A stretch of 64,000 nucleotides of DNA from a virus. The position numbers and the translations under genes are program-made. Numbering within the stretch: the stretch's first letter is position 1; each line of letters begins with the position of its first letter. A model generated the notes under the pieces. That model was not told the DNA's origin. It saw only the letters and a list, made by a program, of their open reading frames with translations, and did not search any database. Below are positions 1-6,161 of this stretch, piece by piece. The stretch is taken from positions 1 to 64,000 of the IMG/VR virus record IMGVR_UViG_3300022200_000030, one strand, 5' to 3'.

Positions 1-1
1 T

Positions 2-178
2 AAAGAGATTACATCGAATATAGAGTTCATTCCGGGTCAGTTGGCATCAAAAGCAATATACAGTAACACACCACTTGGTATCATGAGGCATGGCTCGTTC
101 CCACAAGGTTTGGATAAATTGTCTCCTGAAATGATAGAATCTGCGCTTGCTGCGTACAAGAAACTTAGGACGTATTGA
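2..178 (+). CDS. C-terminal end of an unrecognised upstream protein (partial)
   Basis: An open frame runs from the window edge to a TGA at 176-178 and encodes the last 58 residues of a protein that starts outside the window. The residues include IMRHGSFPQGLDKL and end in YKKLRTY. I do not recognise the family. The next gene starts 1 bp after this stop, so the two are probably co-transcribed. The call rests only on the uninterrupted frame and this tight junction. Confidence 0.55.
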   Translation, partial: KEITSNIEFIPGQLASKAIYSNTPLGIMRHGSFPQGLDKLSPEMIESALAAYKKLRTY

Positions 179-179
179 T

Positions 180-1712
180 ATGCCTTCATTTAGCGAGAAA
201 CTTGCTGATGCGGCACAGATGCCCCTATCATCTGACGAACACGTTGCCCGCCTAAAGGCTCTCCTTCAGGCTATTTACGCACAAAACGACTTATCGGCGC
301 AAGCAACTAATGGAGTGTTTAGAGACCGCATAAATCAGAAAGATGTTTCAGTCCAAGATTTGTCATCCAAGTTTGAGCCTTTGGTGACCACGCCGGAAAC
401 TGAAAGGATGCTTCCATCGCAGCAAGCACTTCGTGAACAGTCTAAAGCGATGAAAAATTGGCGTGCTACGCTTGATGCTTTGCAAAACGCAGATTACACT
501 TTGGACATAGAAGCAAAGGAAAAAGAATTGCAAGAAGCAAATGCAAAACAATACCGTGATGCAATGAGGCAAGCAATGTCCAATTTTTTGTCAAGGTATG
601 TTGAGCCGGAAAAAGCCGAACTCTATGACAGTAGTGTAGGTACCACCTTTAGTAGTTTGAAAAATCCGTATGAAAACTTCGGTTATCGTACTCCTTTGGA
701 CCATTTGAGTACTTATGCACAGAAAAAAATTGCTGCTGATGCTTTACCTGTTTTGATTGGAGGGCCTACAAGGACTGAAAGCCAACCTAAAAGTGACGAA
801 TTGGAAGAATTGTTGCTCAATTTAAGGCGAAAAACCGGAGTAAGCGGTACCAACATGTCATATCAAGAACCTCGTCCCCCACCACAGGACGAACTTCAGC
901 AGATTTTGCAGTACGCGCGTGACCCCACCGCTCCTGCGCGAGAGCAGTTTGAACTCAACACGGCAAACATGTACGACGTTCACCCTATGCACTACGACCA
1001 ATTTACGCAACTTGTGCAGGGCGGCATGCATCCTGCCATGGCTGCAAAGCAAGTTGGACAGGGCTTTGACATGTCGCAACCGCAGTATGGTGACATTCAG
1101 ATGAGTGCAAGTCCAATGGACTTGGCCTTCCGTCTGCTTAAAGATGATAACCCACTACAACATGTTGAGGCATTTCTTAATCAATTAACACCGGATGATA
1201 CAGGTGTTGAAAGATTAGGTGACCATACTGTTCATTTTGAAGGATTTACTGATATGTGCAATCTATCAATAAATCCTAATTGCTCAGCCGAACAATTGCA
1301 CCAAGAGGTGTGGGATGACTTTGATAAAAGGCAGGGAGCGACCCCTATTCATAGAGGTAAATGGGGTACGGAAGAAAACCCTACTATTTATTCTGTATAT
1401 TATACACCACAAGAAGTTCAAACAGGCGAACCAATGGACATCGCTATGCGGTTGCTCAAAGAGCGTGTAAGTCCCGAAGCCATGCGGCACAAGTTGGAAT
1501 ACGACAAACAGTACGAATCTTCTCCTGAGCGCGTCAAGTACCGTGAAGAACTCAACCGTGAGCGTCGTCGCCGTGGAATTATGGGAAGCCACGACCACAT
1601 GGACGTGAGCCACACTCAAGGTAACAAACTGACCCTCGAAAGTGAACACGACAACCGTGCCCGTCATTTCAAGAATCGTGGTACGTTGAGGCAGATTGAC
1701 AAAGTGGAGTAG
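180..1712 (+). CDS. Probable virion-associated protein with two PMDxAxxLLK motifs and a basic C-terminal module
   Basis: The protein is 510 aa from ATG 180. An in-frame start further upstream lies inside the previous gene and is not preferred. No enzyme domain is recognised. Residues 1-300 are hydrophilic, with a Met/Gln-rich stretch near 260-310. The motif PMDLAFRLLK begins at residue 312 and PMDIAMRLLK at residue 418. Between them is a module of about 96 residues, visibly AT-rich: bases 1201-1260 have 22/60 G+C, against 34/60 at 1021-1080. After the second motif comes a highly charged, basic segment (KYREELNRERRRRGIMG) ending in HFKNRGTL. I recall similar basic tails in marine tailed-virus proteins of unknown function. 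The shared motif links it to the genes at 6158, 10307, 27155, 52694, 54530 and 56743. A structural or packaged cargo role is inference. Confidence 0.8.
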   Translation: MPSFSEKLADAAQMPLSSDEHVARLKALLQAIYAQNDLSAQATNGVFRDRINQKDVSVQDLSSKFEPLVTTPETERMLPSQQALREQSKAMKNWRATLDALQNADYTLDIEAKEKELQEANAKQYRDAMRQAMSNFLSRYVEPEKAELYDSSVGTTFSSLKNPYENFGYRTPLDHLSTYAQKKIAADALPVLIGGPTRTESQPKSDELEELLLNLRRKTGVSGTNMSYQEPRPPPQDELQQILQYARDPTAPAREQFELNTANMYDVHPMHYDQFTQLVQGGMHPAMAAKQVGQGFDMSQPQYGDIQMSASPMDLAFRLLKDDNPLQHVEAFLNQLTPDDTGVERLGDHTVHFEGFTDMCNLSINPNCSAEQLHQEVWDDFDKRQGATPIHRGKWGTEENPTIYSVYYTPQEVQTGEPMDIAMRLLKERVSPEAMRHKLEYDKQYESSPERVKYREELNRERRRRGIMGSHDHMDVSHTQGNKLTLESEHDNRARHFKNRGTLRQIDKVE

Positions 1713-1721
1713 TCACTTTTG

Positions 1722-1877
1722 TCACTTTTGTCATTCACTTAGTCACGATTTTGACATGTTTGGAATACTCACTATTCCATAGGTACTACTCTCTCTAATA
1801 ATATAGAGAGTAAGACTACTGAAAAAGTGAGAAACCCGGAATTGTCATTTTGGTGAAGTAGTGAATGAGAAAAGTGA
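1722..1877. repeat. 156-bp interrupted palindrome in the largest intergenic gap
   Basis: The arms share a single dyad axis at 1799.5. The outer arm 1722-1739 pairs with 1860-1877 at 17 of 18 positions. Inner matches on the same axis include TCAC 1743-1746 with GTGA 1853-1856, a 5-bp block at 1752-1756 with 1843-1847, a 6-bp block at 1768-1773 with 1826-1831, and a perfect 8-bp arm TACTCTCT 1787-1794 with AGAGAGTA 1805-1812. By hand I count 54 Watson-Crick pairs in 78 possible. A tandem GTCACTTTT pair (1712-1729) starts within the stop codon of the upstream gene and overlaps the left end of the palindrome. The element lies between two plus-strand genes in the only gap longer than 100 bp. It could be an origin, an operator array, or a transcript-end structure. 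The sequence does not decide. Confidence 0.8.
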
Positions 1878-1930
1878 GGTAGTGGACACAAGCCTTAAGA
1901 TGACCACTCTTGTGACCAAGCCTGAGCAGC

Positions 1931-2494
1931 ATGTCCTCTATGCCTCAGTCCAACGAAGCCGAGATTCGTCTGATGGGTCTGATTATCTCGCAGTCAGCCC
2001 TTGTCGGACTTGCCATTGGCCTGTTTGATGCAGGCATGTGGCTGAACAACGATGATGCGTGGGTGAACGGTTTCACCTACGCCATGGCCGCATTCTTTGT
2101 GCAGGGCGTTGCCTACTACGTGTTCAAGATGTTCTTTGAGCAGAACATGCAGGAACGTGTTGCGGCAACCAACATGGAGCGAGAGCGGCAGTACCGTTTC
2201 CGCAACATGCAGAACACCTTCGACAACCGACGCGCTGAGATGGAACTGCGGATGCAGGAAGCCCAACTTGAGCGTGAACTGCGGTGGATGGAAGCCAACC
2301 CCGGTCAGATGCCTCCAAGTTGGGGTGTCCAAGGAGGCGCACCGTCGTTGGTGAGTCAGTACGACATGGCACAAATGACAGGCGCACCCAAGCATACTGC
2401 TGAAGTCAATCAACCTGTCAATCTTGGCGTCAAGGAAGAAGTGCCGTTGAAAAAAGACGGCACGCCTGACAAGCGGTATAGAAACGACGAGTGA
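1931..2494 (+). CDS. Two-TM membrane protein with a cytoplasmic coiled coil
   Basis: The protein is 187 aa; ATG 1931 is used, and an in-frame ATG at 1940 is also possible. Two hydrophobic segments, about residues 15-36 and 46-66, should form a membrane hairpin. A long charged amphipathic helix at about 67-125 (repeating ERER, RMQEAQLERELRWME) is a likely coiled coil. The tail is Pro/Lys-rich and ends in acidic and basic residues. I do not recognise the family. It is the first gene after the palindromic gap and is followed, with a 4-bp overlap, by another small membrane protein and then the GTPase gene. This suggests a membrane-linked complex, which is inference. Confidence 0.75.
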   Translation: MSSMPQSNEAEIRLMGLIISQSALVGLAIGLFDAGMWLNNDDAWVNGFTYAMAAFFVQGVAYYVFKMFFEQNMQERVAATNMERERQYRFRNMQNTFDNRRAEMELRMQEAQLERELRWMEANPGQMPPSWGVQGGAPSLVSQYDMAQMTGAPKHTAEVNQPVNLGVKEEVPLKKDGTPDKRYRNDE

Positions 2495-2757
2495 ACATGG
2501 GTCGAATCTTTAAGACGCCCGTGGATGATTCCACGGAAGCCACCTTGAGGGCAATGCATACACAAAACACCCTTGACACGTACTACGAAAAAGGACTTGG
2601 TTGGATTCGTACACTTGTGTTCAGCGGCATAGCCGTCTTAATGACAAGCCTGTACGAATTAAGAACTGACCGCAGCGTATGGGAAAGCACCGTAAAGTGG
2701 TTTTGGCTCAAGATGGGCGATTTGGCTTCTTGGCTAACGGGGTGGGTCAATGGTTGA
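2491..2757 (+). CDS. Small single-TM protein
   Basis: The protein is 88 aa from GTG 2491, which overlaps the upstream stop, or 86 aa from ATG 2497. One hydrophobic segment lies at about residues 40-56 (TLVFSGIAVLMTSLYEL), and a Trp-rich amphipathic end (WESTVKWFWLKMGDLASWL) may lie on the membrane. It resembles the short accessory proteins typical of virus operons, and I do not recognise a family. Its end overlaps the start of the GTPase gene by 8 bp, so translation of the two is probably coupled. Confidence 0.7.
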   Translation: MNMGRIFKTPVDDSTEATLRAMHTQNTLDTYYEKGLGWIRTLVFSGIAVLMTSLYELRTDRSVWESTVKWFWLKMGDLASWLTGWVNG

Positions 2758-3466
2758 GCCTGCGGGAACCGCATTGGTCGGTGCAATGGTGTGGGGCAAG
2801 AGCCTGTACAATTCGTGGAGGCCGCGCAAAGTCGGCATTTACGGTGCAGGACTGACCGGCAAAACCACCCTTGACCGCTACATGACCACTCCGGGGGAAA
2901 TGGAAGAGATTCCTGAAGAGGAACGGACCGAACATGTCAAGATTCTCGGGCGTTACCTGCTGCCAAAACCTTCTCGCAAGCGTGTAAGTTGGGAAGGCGA
3001 GAAGCGTGTTGTGTTTTCTGCCGACGTTGGTGGTCAAGAACGGTTTTGGAACCTGTGGATTGACGATATGGTGTCCCGGCAAGTCCGTGCAGTCGTCTAT
3101 TTGTTTGATGACCGAGCAATTAAGGGCGGAAACGATGCCATTCAGCAAATTGCAGGCTTTCGCTTCCTTGTTGACGCAATTACGGGTCGAAATTACCGAT
3201 ATCGGACACTCAAAAGCCGATGGAACGGTAAATCATACGCTCCAAGTCTGATTATGCTTGTTGCAAACAAGGCTGACCGGTATTTTGACGATACTGCGGC
3301 CAAATTGTACGCTGAAGGGCGAATTGGAGAGCATCCTATCTTCGACCCCTTCCGAGATGACCTTATTCGCTTGCAAAAAGCGGGTATTCCAACCCGCAGG
3401 TCGTTTATGGCGACCCGAATTGGATGGAACGTGGAACCAACAATGGTCAACCTGTTGACGGTGTGA
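2750..3466 (+). CDS. Ras-superfamily-like small GTPase
   Basis: The protein is 238 aa from ATG 2750. The G motifs are in the right order: G1/Walker A GAGLTGKT at residues 32-39; G3 DVGGQERF at 92-99, with the Gly-Gln-Glu-Arg-Phe typical of Rab and Arf switch II; G4 NKAD at 173-176. A possible G5-like MATRIG lies near 221. Bacterial and phage P-loop GTPases usually have a different G3, so this points to the Ras/Arf/MglA side of the family. Residues 5-20 are mildly hydrophobic and could contact membrane. The gene follows two membrane-protein genes and precedes an AbrB-like regulator, all overlapping or nearly so. Its role is unknown; a host-membrane or virion-assembly switch is speculation. Confidence 0.75.
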   Translation: MVEPAGTALVGAMVWGKSLYNSWRPRKVGIYGAGLTGKTTLDRYMTTPGEMEEIPEEERTEHVKILGRYLLPKPSRKRVSWEGEKRVVFSADVGGQERFWNLWIDDMVSRQVRAVVYLFDDRAIKGGNDAIQQIAGFRFLVDAITGRNYRYRTLKSRWNGKSYAPSLIMLVANKADRYFDDTAAKLYAEGRIGEHPIFDPFRDDLIRLQKAGIPTRRSFMATRIGWNVEPTMVNLLTV

Positions 3467-3471
3467 GAAAC

Positions 3472-3645
3472 ATGGATAAAACAAAAGTAGCGTCAGTCGG
3501 CTCGGCAAGTCAGTCCCTTCGGACTGTAATTCCGTTGTGGATTGCTAAGTTGATGCGATTGAAGAAGGGCAGCATCGTTGAATGGAACGTCATTCGTGAG
3601 GAAAACACGTATTCGGCACACATGCGGGTGGTGGAAGAAGAATGA
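3472..3645 (+). CDS. AbrB/SpoVT-type DNA-binding protein
   Basis: The protein is 57 aa from ATG 3472, 5 bp after the previous stop. Longer upstream starts would run inside the GTPase gene. The sequence fits a swapped-hairpin AbrB domain: KVASVG, then a Ser/Arg turn, TVIPLWIAKLMRLKKGSIVEW and a C-terminal beta strand. The pattern 'hydrophobic-IP-x-x-IAK-x-x-x-LKKGS-x-VEW' is characteristic of archaeal AbrB-like repressors and antitoxins. It probably binds DNA as a dimer. The nearby palindrome at 1722-1877 is a possible operator, which is untested. Confidence 0.75.
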   Translation: MDKTKVASVGSASQSLRTVIPLWIAKLMRLKKGSIVEWNVIREENTYSAHMRVVEEE

Positions 3646-4574
3646 TTCCGTTTCGTGGTCAAGCACCGCAGCAAAACCTTGGTGACCTCAACGTGGCGAG
3701 CGTGTACGCACTTTCGCAACAGGGCAACTCTATGCTAACCCACGAAGCGTTGATGGCACAGGCTACGGCTCAAGCGGCTATGCAGGAAGTTGCTGCCGGA
3801 GCCAATTTGCAAGTCCCCAAAGTCAACTTCTATCCAAGCCGCCATCCTGACCCCCTAAAGGCTCGCAGAAAGGACATTCGACAAGCGTACCGTTTGCTAA
3901 CACCTACCAAGCGACACCTGCTCAACCCTGTGCGTACCCTTTTGGGTCGTAAGTACCGCTACGACAAGCAAGCCCACGTCTGTGTTATTGACGGCTGCGA
4001 TTGTGCCGCTCTTATTCAAGTTGACAATTTGTACAACAAAATCATGGATGATGAAACCGGAGTAAGCCTGTGGGAGTACTATTGGAAAAACCCCGTTACC
4101 GGACAGGCTGAAGCCTTTGTCGCCAAGGACAAAGTGACAAGCGGTCGCAAGATGCGAGGTACCTATTGCCCTGAGCATCTTCACCTCTATCACCTGCTTT
4201 GCAAGTGGGAGGCTGAAGAAGACAAGGTAAGCGAGGCCAACCCTCGACGTTTGCGTGACCGCATGAAGAAGGGTGTTTCAATGGTGACCGTTCCCGTAGC
4301 GGCGGTTAAGGTCAAGGACCCTACGCCATCCTTCTTGCAGAAGTACGAGCCGTTTTTTGCTGAATTGGAAAAAGATAGCAAGAAGACAAAGGGTATCTCC
4401 ATTATGTACTACGAAAACCCGGCTACGGGTTTGAACGACGTGACAATGATTGCCTTTGACCTGCGGATTTTCCAACAAGAGTTAGCAATGGCAAACCAAC
4501 CTACCGCTGCTTTCCAATCCATGCTCAGCGGTGAAAAACCTCATGAGCAACAGATGCTTCCGGTGGTTGAGTGA
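3642..4574 (+). CDS. Putative zinc-binding protein of unknown function
   Basis: The protein is 310 aa and its ATG overlaps the upstream stop by 4 bp. The N-terminal 60 residues are Gln/Ala-rich. The core has cysteines at 114, 119 and 121 and a second cluster C176, H179, H181, H184, C187 (TYCPEHLHLYHLLCKW), which could bind zinc. The end (residues 240-290) has regular beta-rich sequence. It is preceded by the AbrB-like gene and followed 1 bp later by a Pro/Gln-rich protein. I do not recognise the family; the zinc site is inferred from spacing only. Confidence 0.7.
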   Translation: MIPFRGQAPQQNLGDLNVASVYALSQQGNSMLTHEALMAQATAQAAMQEVAAGANLQVPKVNFYPSRHPDPLKARRKDIRQAYRLLTPTKRHLLNPVRTLLGRKYRYDKQAHVCVIDGCDCAALIQVDNLYNKIMDDETGVSLWEYYWKNPVTGQAEAFVAKDKVTSGRKMRGTYCPEHLHLYHLLCKWEAEEDKVSEANPRRLRDRMKKGVSMVTVPVAAVKVKDPTPSFLQKYEPFFAELEKDSKKTKGISIMYYENPATGLNDVTMIAFDLRIFQQELAMANQPTAAFQSMLSGEKPHEQQMLPVVE

Positions 4575-4575
4575 C

Positions 4576-5205
4576 ATGCTTAGATTGAACAGTCAACAAC
4601 CACAACCGCAGGGCGGTTCGTTGAGTCTTGGAGTGACCGGTTGGGGTCAACCTATTCCCGCACAACAGAATCCGTGGCCGCAACAACAAGCATGGGGACA
4701 ACAACCTCAACAGATGGGAGCCATGGGAGCCTTTGCTACCGGTGCCGGTGTACCACAGCAGCCAATGGCTCCACCGAGTGAACTTGAAATGCAAATCATG
4801 CTGCTTCGTGGCATTGTACCGGTGGACCGATTTATTGCAAGCCCGCAAATGGGGGTTTTGGTTGAGATGTTCAACAACATCGTCTCTTTCTCGGTCTTGG
4901 AGATTCTCAAGAATGCGGTGTTTGTGGCCGACGACGATGGTAGTCTCAAAATGGAGATTACCTCCTTGCCGCAGCATTTGCAGACCATGAGTGCTGAAAA
5001 CGTCAAGGCTGACTTTACGGCTTTGCAGTCCGCTGCACAGCAGAACATTCAGAACGCTGAAGGGCAGCAAATGCAACTCAACAACATGGCGAGTCAGTCC
5101 ATGATGAACTCAGCATTGGCTGCTGCAATGGACCAAGGCATGGTGGAGAAGGCGGGCGGCTTCATCGGCAACACCGCCCGCTCCTTTATTACCGGAGGAC
5201 GATGA
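4576..5205 (+). CDS. Hypothetical protein with a Pro/Gln-rich N-terminus
   Basis: The protein is 209 aa from ATG 4576, 1 bp after the previous stop. Residues 1-65 are rich in Gln, Pro and Gly and likely disordered. Residues 70-150 look folded (VDRFIASPQMGVLVEMFNNI, then a mixed alpha/beta stretch). Residues 155-209 are Gln/Met/Ala-rich helix. It has no recognised domain. A strong Shine-Dalgarno sequence for the next gene lies inside its last codons. Confidence 0.7.
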   Translation: MLRLNSQQPQPQGGSLSLGVTGWGQPIPAQQNPWPQQQAWGQQPQQMGAMGAFATGAGVPQQPMAPPSELEMQIMLLRGIVPVDRFIASPQMGVLVEMFNNIVSFSVLEILKNAVFVADDDGSLKMEITSLPQHLQTMSAENVKADFTALQSAAQQNIQNAEGQQMQLNNMASQSMMNSALAAAMDQGMVEKAGGFIGNTARSFITGGR

Positions 5206-5206
5206 T

Positions 5207-5449
5207 ATGCAGGATAAATCGTACATGCCACGTGGAATTGCCACGACCACTCTTGACGTGTTGAACCCTGAGCGCAGCGTCATTGTTGACATGATTATGG
5301 TTCAGTTCATTTCGGCTATTCTTGTCCTCACGGCTATCATTTTATTCAAGGGTAACAATTTGCCTGCATCTTCCATGTCCTACTACGTAGTTGGCTTGTT
5401 TGGTAGCGTTCTTGCGTTGACCGGTGTGTATGCTCGCATCATTCGATGA
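5207..5449 (+). CDS. Small two-TM membrane protein
   Basis: The protein is 80 aa. GGAGG at 5194-5198, 8 bp before ATG 5207, supports the start. Two hydrophobic segments, about residues 28-47 (MIMVQFISAILVLTAIILF) and 58-77, flank a short polar loop. The size and hairpin shape recall holins, but many unrelated membrane proteins look like this and there is no lysin beside it. Function unknown. Confidence 0.7.
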   Translation: MQDKSYMPRGIATTTLDVLNPERSVIVDMIMVQFISAILVLTAIILFKGNNLPASSMSYYVVGLFGSVLALTGVYARIIR

Positions 5450-5480
5450 CAGAACGCTTTTGAAGCAGACTCACTTAAGA

Positions 5481-6161
5481 ATGCACATGAGCGACGACCG
5501 TGTGTACAAACGGTCATGCGCTTTCTGCATGGACGAAGAACGGGATGGGCTTGAACAAGGCCTACTCGACGGTCACATTTCACCAAAGCAGTTGGACAAA
5601 GACAAGGAGTGGCGAAGCAACACCACCGAGCGGCACTACCGCAACCACATGGGCGAGTTTCACCTCGCATCCAACTCCGGTTGTCCTGTCTGTACGTCTC
5701 ATCAGCGTGCGGCCTACGAAGAGATGTACTTTAACACAGGCAATAGCGACCTTATTGCTCAGGAATTAGAAGTCAGCGAAAACGTGGTCTATCAACACAT
5801 GAAGAATCATTTTCAGCCGCTTGTGCAAAAGACGGCTGCCATCGAAGTCGCCCTGCGTGCAGGGACCGAGATTGATTTGTTGCGAAGCAACGCTGAGCGG
5901 CTCAACCACAAGTTGAGCGAATTGCTTGACGAAGGTAGCGTTCACGAAGACGGTTTCGTGCGCGATGCGGTGTCGCTGCACAAAGAAGTTCGTGAAACAG
6001 TCAAAGACCTGCTTCGATTCCAAGACCAATGGGGTGCGCAAAGCGACACGCAGCAGGTCAATCAGACCTTCAACATCTTGCAAGTCGAATTGAGCAAGGA
6101 GAGTCCTGAAGTATGGGCGCGACTTAAGGCGCAATTGATGGAGAACATGGGGGTGGAGTGA
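5481..6161 (+). CDS. terS: Probable terminase small subunit with tandem zinc-HTH modules
   Basis: The protein is 226 aa from ATG 5481 (ATG 5487 also possible). It shows an internal duplication. C13-x2-C16 with H52-x3-H56 is followed by C68-x2-C71 with H106-x3-H110, so each unit is C-x2-C-x(34-35)-H-x3-H. Between the ligands the second unit reads as a helix-turn-helix (DLIAQELEVSENVVYQHMKNH). Zinc-HTH units of this CPxC...H type are common in phage proteins annotated as small terminases. A helical C-terminus (140-226) ends in LQVELSKESPEVWARLKAQL. Its position at the start of the packaging region supports the call, though the large subunit is 5 kb downstream. It could instead be a DNA-binding regulator. 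Confidence 0.5.
   Translation: MHMSDDRVYKRSCAFCMDEERDGLEQGLLDGHISPKQLDKDKEWRSNTTERHYRNHMGEFHLASNSGCPVCTSHQRAAYEEMYFNTGNSDLIAQELEVSENVVYQHMKNHFQPLVQKTAAIEVALRAGTEIDLLRSNAERLNHKLSELLDEGSVHEDGFVRDAVSLHKEVRETVKDLLRFQDQWGAQSDTQQVNQTFNILQVELSKESPEVWARLKAQLMENMGVE

Noticed and set aside
1787-1812. Simple rho-independent terminator
   Set aside because: The central hairpin is AT-rich without a following T-run, and its pairing continues on the same axis for 65 bp on each side.
5207-5449. Holin gene
   Set aside because: It has a two-TM hairpin shape only; no lysin or other lysis gene is adjacent, and archaeal viruses often use other exit routes.
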